This document shows positions 43,595-52,842 of a stretch of DNA of 64,000 bases, one piece after another. Position 1 is the stretch's first letter. The number at the start of each line of letters is the position of its first letter. The stretch comes from Leeuwenhoekiella polynyae (lineage in GTDB: Bacteria > Bacteroidota > Bacteroidia > Flavobacteriales > Flavobacteriaceae), in assembly GCF_042683665.1 (NCBI RefSeq), contig NZ_JBHUOO010000004.1; one strand, 5' to 3'. Both the position numbers and the translations under genes were made by a program. The notes under the pieces are model-generated. The model was not told the DNA's origin. It worked only from the letters and a program-made list of their open reading frames with translations, and did not search any database.

Positions 43595-46027
43595 TTATAA
43601 TGTTAATTTCAAACCTAATGTAATATTTCTTCCTGGCAGAGGAGCGAGATATTTCAGGTATGAATTTTGGGGTCGGGCTTCAATATTGAGTATATTATCA
43701 CCAGAAACATAGACGTCGATTTCTTGCAGAAAAATTTTTAATGGGTAGCCAATTCGTGCTGAAAGTAAAGAATAAGCAGGCATAGCAGGTTCTGGATTGA
43801 TGTTCTTACCTAAATACTTTTGTTTAAGATAGCGTTCAAACAAAGTATGAAATAATAGTTTATGGTAAGTAAATGTTGAGGAAATACTATATCTACTTGT
43901 GGGTAAGTTAGGCATATAATCACCTTCGGCCCATTTTCTCAATGGATCGTCAGAAACATTCTTACTTTTGACCAAATCAAAGAAAGTAGATAGTTCAAGA
44001 CTACTTTTATTTCCTAAGCTGCGCTGATAGTTTAAGGTTGTTTCCCAACCCGATATTTCGGTGTCAGAACCTCTCCATTCCTTAACTAAAAAGCCTCCCG
44101 AACGGGCAATTCCGGTATGTGCAAGGTAAAGGTAGTTATTAAAAGTAGTGTGATAATTGGTAATGCTCCAGTTGAGCCCTTTATAGTTTAAACCTAAGCC
44201 ATATTCATACGTATTAGCAATTTCTTTATTCAATTGATCGTCCCCATTTTCTTCGATCATAATAGCAAAATGGTCATTTCCCGCATAGAGCTCATTAACA
44301 TTAGGAGCCCGTTCGCCATGATTAAAACTAGCTTTTAAGAAAGCACTCTTAAAGAAATCCCAGCGTATGCCTGCCGTAAAATGATTTAAATCAAAATAGC
44401 GAGCTGATAAATTCCCTCCAGCCAAACCTCTACCAGGCTTATACGTTGGATCTGGCAATGCTTTTCTTGCAATCCAATCATGGCGATAACCCAAATTCAT
44501 TAATAAGGATCTAAATTTTAATTCTTGCAATGTAAAAACACCAAATTCCTGACTTTGATTATTTGGTAAATAACGCTGAGCCCCTTTACCGTTCATCTTG
44601 AGAAAAGAATAATCAATTCCGCTCATTCCGCTTCCAAACTTCCAAGGCTTTTGTTGAGCTTCAATTCGGAAAGCTTGGCGGTTGCTATCAAATTTATTGC
44701 CTAGAAATTCCCCAATTAATTCACGATCAACGGAATATTGAAAAGTATAATTTAAGCGGAATGATGAAAAGTAGGATTCTTTGGCTTGCAATTCAGATTC
44801 AAACAAAATACTGCTTGAGATTGAGGCTGTATTTATGGGAGCATATTCAGAACTAGAAACCGCTCCGTGGTCATGATTATGACCGTGATCATGACTGTGG
44901 GTTGGTCGATTTGTTAATGCAAAACCGGGTATACCGTAAAACCCTTCTATATATCGATAGCCTATTCCAACGCTAAGATTATCACGACTATAATTAGTAC
45001 CTATATTCAAAGACTTAGACTTAGAATGACTATTAGGCATGATCCCTTTAGTAACCGGAGCATAATCTGAAATTCCATGAACAACCTTTTCATAGAGTGG
45101 CGTATCAGGATCTTGATTAGGAATAAATAAATCATTTACAGGATTCCGAATATCTTGCCCATTGATGTATGAATATTCTTTAAAAGTATAAAGATCATCT
45201 TCTGTCAACCCTAATTTAGGATCATCTAGTTTATCTAAAACGTACTGACTTATGTAGGGGTAAAGACTTAGATTACGTATGTTTTCTGCATCTACATTTA
45301 CCTGGGCAAGTGACTGTGTTAAGTCATCAATATTTTTATCATATGCAATAGGAGCCTTTGTATTTCCAGGAATTTTCAGATCACCATTCCAGCGATTCAT
45401 CCCTCCTATATACCATGCCAGATTTTTTCCTAAGTTACCATTTATAGTTACTGCCTGTCTATAGCCACTATTGCTACCTCCTTCAACAACACCATAGCCT
45501 TCCAATTGCTTTTTAAACTGTGCTTCAGGAATGGTATTATCCTGTAAATTAACAGCTCCCCCTATAGCTTTTCCTCCAAATAGAACACCAGCTTCTCCTT
45601 TATAAACATCAATGCTTAGTAGGTTTTCTGAATCGACATTAATATTAATATTGGGGCTTATTCCAGATAGGTTATTGATTTCTAATCCATTTGATAGAAT
45701 CTTGACGCGGTTTCCGCTCATGCTTCTAATTGTGGGTGTCCCTGAGTTAGGACCGAAATATGAATTTTGTACCCCTGGAAGGTGGCTAAGGGTAGCTCCC
45801 AATGTTTGATACTGTAAAAGATCTATCTTCTCTCTAGTAAGATGCTCTGAATCAATAGAACTAGTTTTCTCTTTTGAAAATTGAGTTGAGTTCCCCTTAA
45901 CAATAACTTCAAAGAGTTTAACAACAGATAGACTATCGGTATCCATCTTTTCTTGAGCGTGGCAAACAGCTGGTAAAGAGGTAAGAACACTAAATAAAAT
46001 AAGAATGACTGGAAAGTGCTTTTGCAT
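43595..46027 (-). CDS. TonB-dependent receptor with His-rich loop (ZnuD-like)
   Basis: This is an outer-membrane transporter of about 810 aa from the ATG at 46025-46027. That start gives a signal peptide (MQKHFPVILILFSVLTSLPA); an upstream start would add twelve non-signal residues. A plug domain (LSHLPGVQNSYFGPNSGTPT and GNRVKILSNGLEINNLSG) precedes a 22-strand-type barrel that ends in an aromatic-rich tail (GLKLTL). An extracellular loop reads PTHSHDHGHNHDHG, as in zinc-uptake receptors of the ZnuD type. Zinc or another divalent metal is therefore the likely substrate. The divergent promoter contains a palindrome at 46078. Confidence 0.88.
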   Translation of the reverse strand: MQKHFPVILILFSVLTSLPAVCHAQEKMDTDSLSVVKLFEVIVKGNSTQFSKEKTSSIDSEHLTREKIDLLQYQTLGATLSHLPGVQNSYFGPNSGTPTIRSMSGNRVKILSNGLEINNLSGISPNININVDSENLLSIDVYKGEAGVLFGGKAIGGAVNLQDNTIPEAQFKKQLEGYGVVEGGSNSGYRQAVTINGNLGKNLAWYIGGMNRWNGDLKIPGNTKAPIAYDKNIDDLTQSLAQVNVDAENIRNLSLYPYISQYVLDKLDDPKLGLTEDDLYTFKEYSYINGQDIRNPVNDLFIPNQDPDTPLYEKVVHGISDYAPVTKGIMPNSHSKSKSLNIGTNYSRDNLSVGIGYRYIEGFYGIPGFALTNRPTHSHDHGHNHDHGAVSSSEYAPINTASISSSILFESELQAKESYFSSFRLNYTFQYSVDRELIGEFLGNKFDSNRQAFRIEAQQKPWKFGSGMSGIDYSFLKMNGKGAQRYLPNNQSQEFGVFTLQELKFRSLLMNLGYRHDWIARKALPDPTYKPGRGLAGGNLSARYFDLNHFTAGIRWDFFKSAFLKASFNHGERAPNVNELYAGNDHFAIMIEENGDDQLNKEIANTYEYGLGLNYKGLNWSITNYHTTFNNYLYLAHTGIARSGGFLVKEWRGSDTEISGWETTLNYQRSLGNKSSLELSTFFDLVKSKNVSDDPLRKWAEGDYMPNLPTSRYSISSTFTYHKLLFHTLFERYLKQKYLGKNINPEPAMPAYSLLSARIGYPLKIFLQEIDVYVSGDNILNIEARPQNSYLKYLAPLPGRNITLGLKLTL

Positions 46028-46077
46028 TTGTAGTAGTGGAGTTAAAGCGTGCAAAAATATCAAACTTTTACATTAAT

Positions 46078-46090
46078 GCAACTTTGTTGC
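46078..46090. promoter_or_regulatory. Palindrome GCAAC-TTT-GTTGC, candidate metal-regulator site
   Basis: This is a perfect 5-bp inverted repeat with a 3-base centre in the divergent promoter between the His-rich TonB receptor and the lipoprotein gene. Fur/Zur-family operators are dyads of this type, and both genes would be governed from it. The link to zinc rests on the receptor's His-rich loop. Confidence 0.5.
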
Positions 46091-46135
46091 GATAATATAG
46101 TTAATTAGATTACTTTCGCTGAAAATTTGAAAACC

Positions 46136-47224
46136 ATGATAAAAAAACAAAAGAAAATTTTGGCACTTATTTGCTTGACCGTATTCCAATTCTCATGCAG
46201 CAAAGATGATGAAGCTCCTATTGAAACTATTTCTATTGACCTGCCGTCGAATTATGAATTGACCTATGGTGACGACTTAACAATTGACTTATCAGAAATA
46301 AAGGAGCAAGCAAATTCTGTAGAATTTGAATTAGACTTTAGCCAAACAGCTAATGTGAAGATCGACAATTCGACAAACCTGCATGATCAACTCAAACAAG
46401 CGATGGTGGTGTCTAATACTGGTCAAGCGCGTATAAACTTTAAAAGTGCTCTTGTGTACCCCACCGGAACTGTCTCATCTATTAATGAGCAGCAAATACC
46501 TGAAGAATATACCGTTACAATTTTAGCATTTGATAGTAATGATAATCCAATAGGCGAAAAGACTATTTCTATAAAAGTTCTTCCTGGATCAATTCAAGTG
46601 GAAGGAGCTGAGATAAGCGATGGTATTTCATTTTCTTATGCTCTTTACAGCAATGATCAAACTAAATTCAATTTAAATGCACCTGCTATTGATACTGATA
46701 ATCTAACTTGGTCTTTGCCTGAAATAAAAGATTATGCAGAAAGCATTACCTTGAGCGATAATCAAATTTTTTTTTCAGGAGTTGAAGGGAACCCTTCACA
46801 GCAAGAAGAATTAAAGTATAATCTAACCCCTAGTTTGCTAAAAAATGGGTTTCCGGTTTGTAGTGTACAGTTTCAAGTAATATTCATTCCGGAAATAAAA
46901 TTCTTTTATGGATTTTACCTGCCTGAAAGTGATATGAGTATTTTAATTAATTTATTACACCTTTCAAAAGCAGGTGGCTCTAAAACTAGTGCTCCAGTAC
47001 TTTATCCATCAGAATATTCAGGAAGTTATGAGATTGTAAAGATTGAAAAAGATGAGCAAACCTATGAGGATCTTGACGGAATTTTCAATATAATCAAAGA
47101 AACTGGCGAAGTTACCACCAAAGAAAATAACACCTTGGCAGGAGGGGATTATAGAATAACAATTAAGGCCGTAACTTCTACAGGATTGGAATTTAATACG
47201 TTTCTTACATTATCTTTAGAATAA
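46136..47224 (+). CDS. Surface or periplasmic lipoprotein
   Basis: This is a lipoprotein of about 362 aa from the ATG at 46136; a TTG at 46127 is less likely. The signal ends in a lipobox-like FQFSC followed by SKDDEAP, typical of exported Bacteroidota lipoproteins. The mature part has two Ig- or cadherin-like beta segments (ELTYGDDLTIDLSEIKEQAN, then YRITIKAVTSTGLEFNTFLT near the end). It is divergent from the TonB receptor and probably belongs to the same metal-uptake unit. Specific function is unknown. Confidence 0.75.
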   Translation: MIKKQKKILALICLTVFQFSCSKDDEAPIETISIDLPSNYELTYGDDLTIDLSEIKEQANSVEFELDFSQTANVKIDNSTNLHDQLKQAMVVSNTGQARINFKSALVYPTGTVSSINEQQIPEEYTVTILAFDSNDNPIGEKTISIKVLPGSIQVEGAEISDGISFSYALYSNDQTKFNLNAPAIDTDNLTWSLPEIKDYAESITLSDNQIFFSGVEGNPSQQEELKYNLTPSLLKNGFPVCSVQFQVIFIPEIKFFYGFYLPESDMSILINLLHLSKAGGSKTSAPVLYPSEYSGSYEIVKIEKDEQTYEDLDGIFNIIKETGEVTTKENNTLAGGDYRITIKAVTSTGLEFNTFLTLSLE

Positions 47225-47510
47225 CTTGCTTATTTCAATACCCCTAAGTCTAAAGTTATTTATTTGATGATAATGGATTTATTATTAAGTAATCCATAGG
47301 GTCTGAATTTATTTTATAATTGATGAGGAGTCCTAAGCTAAAGTGAAAGCCCAATTGGCAGAATGATTAACAATCTTGAAAAAGTTACCAGCTAACCTTT
47401 AAAGATGAAAAGGGTCCAAGAAATGATGCGTGAAGAGCATCAAGCAAGAATGTCTAAAAGAAATACTACCCGGACCCTAGTAATGTAAGTACTTAAATAG
47501 TTTAAAAAGA
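47225..47510. other. Gene-free stretch after the lipoprotein gene
   Basis: No credible gene. A short tract around 47405-47480 (GAAAAGGGTCCAAGAAATGA and GAGCATCAAGCAAGAATGTC) looks like a decayed coding fragment that I cannot assign. Confidence 0.35.
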
Positions 47511-47538
47511 GGCTGTCTAAAAAGACAGTCTTTTTTTT
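47511..47538 (+). terminator. Terminator-like hairpin with T run
   Basis: GGCTGTC pairs with GACAGTC (one G-T pair) across TAAAAA, followed by eight T residues. It is about 290 bp after the nearest gene end, so it probably belonged to a lost gene. Confidence 0.65.
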
Positions 47539-47629
47539 GAGATTATTTTTTGATTTTAGTATTTTAAGGTTATTAAACCTAATACTCTGAAAGCCAATAA
47601 TTAGGCTCAATTAAGTATTCTGTCGCTGA

Positions 47630-47990
47630 GTTATGATGATTGTGTTCCAGAAAATCATCCTGTACGTATTTTAATGCGATTATCAGCCAGATTGATATAA
47701 GTTCTGTTGAGAGAACCTTTAAAGAAAAAGGCACATCAAGTTAGCATCCACGAGATCTTATTAAGATATTGATTTACGAATTATCTTGGGAACCTCTACG
47801 CTTCTCACAAGATTCAACAAGCCTTGGAGGAGCATGTCCATTTATATTTTATTTTAAGCCACTATCTCTATGGTATAGGGAGTTTCTGTTTTAATTACTG
47901 CCTGGGGCCGGCTCAGTAGTTTACTTGCTACTTTGACTATAATGCTCTTTACGTTCTTTTCTGGAATTTGCAGTAATATTTCAATATGAG
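47630..47990 (+). pseudogene. IS1182-like transposase N-terminal remnant
   Basis: The sequence reads YDDCVPENHPVRILMRLSAR, then in other frames HIKLASTRSY-type sequence, LIYELSW, and FSQDSTSLGGACPF. The pattern (PENHPVR, then Y-HPR, then L-Y-Y, then SRKIE-A) is the start of IS1182-type DDE transposases. Frame shifts are frequent. From 47854 to about 47990 the minus strand holds a 45-residue open tail (EILLQIPEKNVKSIIVKVAS, ending EIVA) that I cannot assign. Confidence 0.6.
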
Positions 47991-48094
47991 AGAATCTGTC
48001 CCAATTGCCTACCAAGAGGCTTCTATAAAATAGTTATGTATATGTCGGTGCGCCCTGTGGGTCGGTATGTGAGGCGGTATTAAATTACTTGGTA

Positions 48095-48280
48095 CATGAA
48101 TCTAAAATAGAAATAGGGTAGTAGTATGGGAGGTATAACGCTAAGGTTCTATTCCAATAGTTGTGGATGCCATGCTACCTTTTCAAGGAACACAATTCCT
48201 AGAAATTTACACGCCGTATTTATAAAATAATTAGATGCTTTTTGATGTGATTAAGGACTTTTATAAACGAGTTTGTTATT
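48095..48280. repeat. Dispersed repeat of about 150-190 bp, copy 2
   Basis: This is the second copy of the repeat at 40580-40770 (GGGAGGTATAACGCTAAGGT, CCAATAGTTGTGGATGCCAT, and TTCCTAGAAATTTACACGCC). Confidence 0.7.
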
Positions 48281-48299
48281 GATGTTCTAATTTAGGTTT

Positions 48300-48392
48300 A
48301 CGATTGATAAACAGGAACACCTGCTCCGGTTATCCCGGAAAAATTAGAGGGCTAATGGGTATATTTATCAGGATATAACGAGTTACCTGCAA
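48300..48392 (+). repeat. Right arm of the bipartite repeat
   Basis: GATTGATAAACAGGAACACC, CCGGTTATCCCGGAAAAATT, GGGTATATTTATCAGGATA and TAACGAGTTACCTGCAA closely match the right arms at 4500-4606 and 59815-59904. The Crp/Fnr gene begins 19 bp later. Confidence 0.7.
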
Positions 48393-48410
48393 TTAAAACA
48401 ACACAATCCA

Positions 48411-48986
48411 ATGTCGCAAATACTAAAAGAACATCTAAATAAATTCATCGTATGTAGTGATGATGATTTTGACAACATACTGAAATTTTTCAGCATCAGG
48501 ACTTTCTCTAAAAAGGAAAATCTATTGGAGGAAGGACAAATATGTAGGTATCATTATTTTGTAACGAAGGGGCTCATTCGAAAATTTTTCATAAACGAAA
48601 AAGGTATAGAACAGACCACAGAATTTGCTATAGAAACGTGGTGGCTTACAGACAATATTGCTTACGAGCACCAACTTCCAACATCTTTCTATATTCAAGC
48701 GGTTGAAAAGTCAGAAGTATTTTGCATAAGTCAAGAAAATCAAAAAAAGCTTGTCGAAGAATTGCCAATAATGGAACGCTATTTCCGTTTCATTTATCAA
48801 CGAGCGTATGCGGCTTCGCAAATGCGCGTAAAGTATCTTTTTTCTCTTTCCAAAGAGGAGTTTTATCATCAATTGGTAAGCAAACAACCTGAATTTGTAC
48901 AGCGTGTTCCCCAATATTTAATTGCTTCCTTTTTAGGATTTACACCTGAATATTTGAGTGAAATTAGAAATCACAAGCGTTCTTAA
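48411..48986 (+). CDS. Crp/Fnr-family regulator B
   Basis: This is a 191-aa regulator with a cyclic-nucleotide-binding barrel (KKENLLEEGQICRYHYFVTK at about residues 34-53) and a C-terminal helix-turn-helix (VPQYLIASFLGFTPEYLSEI). It is related in layout to regulator A at 30655 but clearly diverged. It heads a three-gene unit with an AhpD-like protein and an epoxide hydrolase, the same logic as the unit at 30.6-33.1 kb. Confidence 0.92.
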   Translation: MSQILKEHLNKFIVCSDDDFDNILKFFSIRTFSKKENLLEEGQICRYHYFVTKGLIRKFFINEKGIEQTTEFAIETWWLTDNIAYEHQLPTSFYIQAVEKSEVFCISQENQKKLVEELPIMERYFRFIYQRAYAASQMRVKYLFSLSKEEFYHQLVSKQPEFVQRVPQYLIASFLGFTPEYLSEIRNHKRS

Positions 48987-49053
48987 ACCAGTTTAAGATT
49001 TTTCTTTTTTCAGTGCCCGTCCTTTGTGCTATTAATTAAAAAATAAGAGCAAA

Positions 49054-49494
49054 ATGGAAACAAGAGTCAACATCAACAAAACAGAACCGCAAGCATACAA
49101 AGCAATGTATGCTCTAGAAAATTACTTGGCCACCACCCAATTAAGCAAATCTCATAAAGAATTGATAAAAATTCGTGCATCTCAAATTAATGGTTGTGCA
49201 TTCTGTATTGATATGCATACAAAAGATGCACTAAAAAATGGAGAAACAAATCAGCGTATTTTTTTATTGAATGCTTGGAGAGAAACCGATTTATTTACAG
49301 AAGAAGAAAAAGTAATTCTTGAAATTACAGAAGAAATAACTTTGATTCACAATCAAGGTTTATCAAGCAAAACTTACGAGAAAGCAACACAGCTTTTCAA
49401 GGATAATTATTTAGTTCAACTTATGATGATGGTGGTCACCATCAATGCTTGGAACCGAATTGCTGTAAGTACCCATATGGAGCTAGGAGTATAA
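49054..49494 (+). CDS. AhpD-like carboxymuconolactone decarboxylase-fold protein
   Basis: This is a 146-aa all-helical protein. The AhpD-type redox motif is GCAFCIDMH (about residues 49-57) with a CxxC pair and the flanking His. Such proteins act as peroxide-handling or thiol-dependent disulfide reductants or as small-ring decarboxylases. The redox motif makes an alkylhydroperoxidase-like role likely. It starts 67 bp after the Crp/Fnr regulator. Confidence 0.9.
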   Translation: METRVNINKTEPQAYKAMYALENYLATTQLSKSHKELIKIRASQINGCAFCIDMHTKDALKNGETNQRIFLLNAWRETDLFTEEEKVILEITEEITLIHNQGLSSKTYEKATQLFKDNYLVQLMMMVVTINAWNRIAVSTHMELGV

Positions 49495-49671
49495 ACTCTT
49501 GCGAGCACCCTATATAAAAATAGCAGTTAAGAGCTAAACTCAAAGTTCAGTTCTTTTCTGCTATCTTTGTTTTAAAACCGAAAAAGAGCACTCATAAATC
49601 TTCTACATTTTAAATTACTAACCGTTGATTAACATTTGAGCTAAAACAGAAAATTCTGACAAAAAAATACA

Positions 49672-50802
49672 ATGATACGACCATTTTCAGCCAGTATTTC
49701 TGAAGAGATTCTTGATGACCTAAAAAATAGAATTAAAAATACACGCTGGCCAGATGAAATAACTAACTCAAATTGGATGTACGGAACCAATCTTTCTTTT
49801 ATGAAAGAACTATCCAATTATTGGCTGTACGAATTCAACTGGAGAAAAGTAGAAGCTGAAATAAATTCTTTTCCAAATTTCATGGCGACCATCGATGGTT
49901 ATGATATTCACTTTATACACGTTAAAGGAAAAGGTGAAAAAAACATTCCATTAATCATAACTCACGGTTGGCCGGGTTCTTTTCTCGAAATGCTTAAGCT
50001 AATACCAATGTTGACGAATGATGAAGAAATTTCTTTTGATTTAGTCATTCCTTCCGTTATTGGGTTTGGATATTCAGGGAAAAGTCAGGTTGAAGGTTGC
50101 AATTCAGAATTTGTGGCTCACTTATGGCACAAATTAATGATGAAATTAGGATATGAAAAGTATGGAGCTCAAGGCGGAGATATTGGTTCCGGAGTTAGCT
50201 CTTGGCTCACTTTAAAATATCCTCTAAACCTAATTGGTTTGCATCTAAATTACATTTCTGGCTCTTACAAACCATTTTTAAAAGATGGGGAGCAATTGAC
50301 AGGTGAAGTTGTAGCTTTCCAAAAATACGCATCAGATTGGGCTACTAAAGAAGCCGCATATTCATTTATACAAAGTACAAAGCCTATAACATTAGCCTTT
50401 GGATTAAATGACTCGCCCGTAGGATTATGTGCTTGGATTATTGAAAAATTTAATTCGTGGAGCGATAATAATGGAGAGATCAATTCCATATTTACAAAGG
50501 ATGAGTTACTTGCAAACGTAACACTCTATTGGATGACTCAAACAATTCATTCATCCATTCGAATGTATAACGAAAACAGCAAATATCCCTTACAACTTGG
50601 CGAAAATGATTACATAAAAACCCCTGTAGCATTCGCAAAATTTCCGAAAGAATTACCCACGCCACCACGTTCATATATCGAAAAAGGTTTCAATATTACA
50701 CATTGGACTGAAATGCCGGCTGGTGGACATTTTGCAGCAATGGAGAAACCAGATTTATTAGCAAAAGATATAAAAGATTTTTTTAAAGAATTAGCTATAT
50801 AG
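49672..50802 (+). CDS. Epoxide hydrolase (EHN-domain type)
   Basis: This is a 376-aa alpha/beta hydrolase with the N-terminal EHN domain typical of microsomal-type epoxide hydrolases (IKNTRWPDEITNSNWMYGTN, then NYWLYEFNWRKVEAEIN). ITHGWPGSF gives the oxyanion HGWP. GAQGGDIGSGVSSWL gives the Asp nucleophile elbow. PAGGHFAAMEKPDLLA carries the catalytic histidine. It would open epoxides to diols. It follows the AhpD-like gene at 177 bp. Confidence 0.93.
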   Translation: MIRPFSASISEEILDDLKNRIKNTRWPDEITNSNWMYGTNLSFMKELSNYWLYEFNWRKVEAEINSFPNFMATIDGYDIHFIHVKGKGEKNIPLIITHGWPGSFLEMLKLIPMLTNDEEISFDLVIPSVIGFGYSGKSQVEGCNSEFVAHLWHKLMMKLGYEKYGAQGGDIGSGVSSWLTLKYPLNLIGLHLNYISGSYKPFLKDGEQLTGEVVAFQKYASDWATKEAAYSFIQSTKPITLAFGLNDSPVGLCAWIIEKFNSWSDNNGEINSIFTKDELLANVTLYWMTQTIHSSIRMYNENSKYPLQLGENDYIKTPVAFAKFPKELPTPPRSYIEKGFNITHWTEMPAGGHFAAMEKPDLLAKDIKDFFKELAI

Positions 50803-50835
50803 AAAAAATGCTATAGTTTAAAAATGAAAAAACCA

Positions 50836-50900
50836 CAGTTAATAACTAGCGTTCGTGCGGTCGGTACAGCCTGTCCCGTTGTATAGTGGGAGTCCTAACG
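50836..50900. repeat. Left arm of the bipartite repeat
   Basis: AATAACTAGCGTTCGTGCGG followed by TCGGTACAGCCTGTCCCGTT and GGGAGTCCTAACG matches the left arms elsewhere and begins 34 bp after the epoxide hydrolase stop. The expected GAACGCCGTGTTGACT part is degraded. No right arm is found before the exporter gene. Confidence 0.6.
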
Positions 50901-51078
50901 CTCCGGCAAATAGGCAAGGTTTGAGTTAACGCTGCTGAGAAAAGTCTAATCCTTATAGGCTATGTTTACTCGTATAAGCTAACACTCCTGTCGCTTAACC
51001 TGTAGACAGTAGCGTAGGGGAAAGGCTTTTCCAAATCGACCATTATTTGTAGAAAGTGCTATAAAAATCTTAATACCT

Positions 51079-51975
51079 TTATTTTGATTTTATAATCAGG
51101 AACAATCCCATCAGAAGAATTAAAGCTCCTGGCCAAAACAAGAAACCGGGAATTTCATCTAGAAATATAATAGCTAAAAATGCAGCCAATAATGGCGTAA
51201 GCAACCTTAATGAGGTAACTGTGACTGAAGCCAAAACCGAAGAAGCGTAGGCGTAACACAATGTCGGTAAAAGGGTAGCTAAGATTCCTAAGGCCAGGAA
51301 TAGATATAAAGCATTAACATCAAGAGAATTAATAATAGCACCACTATCTCCAGAAAAACCAATGATAAGGAGACTTATTGCACTGCCGACAAAGAATGTA
51401 AAAAAGCTTGCTAGTGGTGAGGAGGGTTTTTTCTCCTCGGGAATGTTCTTATAAAGAATAGAATAGAATGCCATTGCTCCTCCGGCAAGTAATGCCATAA
51501 AATCTCCCAATAAATGCAATGTTCCAGAAGAAAATTGGGGAGAGGAATTCCCAGAGATCACCACTAAGATCACACCAATCATTCCCAAAGATATACCCCA
51601 CATCTCCTGAGAAGAAATTGAAAGCCCTTTACTTCTTTTGTAAATCAACGCAAATAAAGGGGTTGTATTTGTAAGTATGGAAACTTCTGCTACCGGCGCA
51701 ATCTGATAAGAAATTACAACAAGCATAAAATAGCAGGCCATCAGGGTTCCCAATCCCCAGGCTTGTTTAGACTTCCATAATTTTTTACCCAATGAATAGT
51801 GGCGAATTAGGAAAAATAAAAGAATAAATATCAGACCAATACAACAACGTCCGGCTATAATTTCCAAGGCAGAGAAATCCTTTAAAAATCGAACGAATAT
51901 ACCTGTAGTTGACCAAGCCAATGCAGAGAATAAGGCAGCTAAGAAACCTAATTGCTTGGTGTTTTTAAAACTCAT
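51079..51975 (-). CDS. EamA-family (DMT superfamily) exporter
   Basis: This is a 298-aa inner-membrane protein with ten hydrophobic helices and two internal EamA repeats (about residues 11-140 and 150-295). SALAWSTTGIFVRFL and PVAEVSILTNTTPLFALIYK in the first half match PSVALLTVLE-type motifs of amino acid or small-molecule exporters. Substrate is unknown. It lies alone, transcribed leftward. Confidence 0.9.
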   Translation of the reverse strand: MSFKNTKQLGFLAALFSALAWSTTGIFVRFLKDFSALEIIAGRCCIGLIFILLFFLIRHYSLGKKLWKSKQAWGLGTLMACYFMLVVISYQIAPVAEVSILTNTTPLFALIYKRSKGLSISSQEMWGISLGMIGVILVVISGNSSPQFSSGTLHLLGDFMALLAGGAMAFYSILYKNIPEEKKPSSPLASFFTFFVGSAISLLIIGFSGDSGAIINSLDVNALYLFLALGILATLLPTLCYAYASSVLASVTVTSLRLLTPLLAAFLAIIFLDEIPGFLFWPGALILLMGLFLIIKSK

Positions 51976-52240
51976 AACTCGTAAGTAATTTCAGTGTTAA
52001 GATGATGTTTTTTCACAAGCCTGTTCTCCATTGATAAAGTAATTCATAAAAATACCCTATTGAAATATTATCTAACTAATAACGAATAGCTTTTATCAAA
52101 TTATAGTTTGTATAACTTGAACTTATCTCAATAATCTGGACTTTTATTCTCATTTTGACGACAAAAATTCTCAATTAGAACACACACCAAAAGAACCCAT
52201 AAGACCTTTGTATTTCAAAGTTTAAAGATAAAAATATAAA

Positions 52241-52371
52241 AAGTATATTGACAGCATCATTGGATCGTATTGGAAAACCAATCACACAAGGTTAGTGAAA
52301 AACGGACATTTGGTAACCGTTTATAGCAGTAAAAGCAAAAGGCGAGATGAAATCAAAACGCTTGGCACAAA
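52241..52371 (+). pseudogene. NmrA-like gene start fragment
   Basis: The sequence encodes a decayed match to residues 3-45 of the 8051 protein: LTASLDRIGKPITQ, frame change, LVKNGHLVTVYSSKSKR. It stops at about 52371, where the HNH remnant begins. It is a relic of another NmrA/SDR-type unit lost at this joint. The 265 bases before it (51976-52240) hold nothing else. Confidence 0.7.
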
Positions 52372-52655
52372 GTAATTCCCTCTTCTATCTGGAAAAAAAA
52401 AGACCTCTGGAATCTGCTACCGGCAGCATCCCGGATCAATGCCCAGAAACGTGATAAAATACCTGCTCCGGAGCGTATAGAGTGTCAGCGCGGTCATTCT
52501 GGAAAATTGGGAAATGCTGCACGAGAATCAATAGCAACGCTTTAAAAAGGAAATTCAGGTAGCGTTGTTGGGGAATTATACGATTGACATGTGGAGACAA
52601 CAGGGCATAACCCAACTACAAAATAGTTGCAAGTATCTGATTGAAACCCGGGGAG
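52372..52655 (+). pseudogene. HNH-gene remnant joined to NmrA fragment
   Basis: From ATTCCCTCTTCTATCTGGAA the sequence follows the second half of the HNH gene: GACCTCTGGAATCTGCTACC, GATCAATGCCCAGAAACGTG, GATAAAATACCTGCTCCGGA and AAATAGTTGCAAGTATCTGA. Single-base deletions shift the frame repeatedly. The joint with the NmrA fragment is at the segment encoding IPFSVW. It is followed by an AGTAGGGTAGCG tract shared with the dispersed repeats. Confidence 0.72.
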
Positions 52656-52789
52656 GTTAGGCCTTATTAGATCACCAGGTAAATGGATCGAAAATAGAAG
52701 TAGGGTAGCGACCAGGTACTCAGCAAGGTGAGTCAGTTTTGATTGTACAGTATCTTATAATTACAGCATCAAGTCCTATCAGATCTCAG

Positions 52790-52831
52790 CGGATATGTAT
52801 AAATTTAGTGTGATATAACGAGTTGTGGTGC
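52790..52831 (+). repeat. Right-arm fragment of the bipartite repeat with GTTGTGG box
   Basis: GGATATGTATAAATTTAGTG followed by TGATATAACGAGTTGTGG matches the ends of the other right arms. GTTGTGG at 52822-52828 nearly mirrors CTACAAC at 53333-53339, at the end of the next gene (six of seven positions complementary). Confidence 0.5.
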
Positions 52832-52842
52832 ATTAACCAAAT

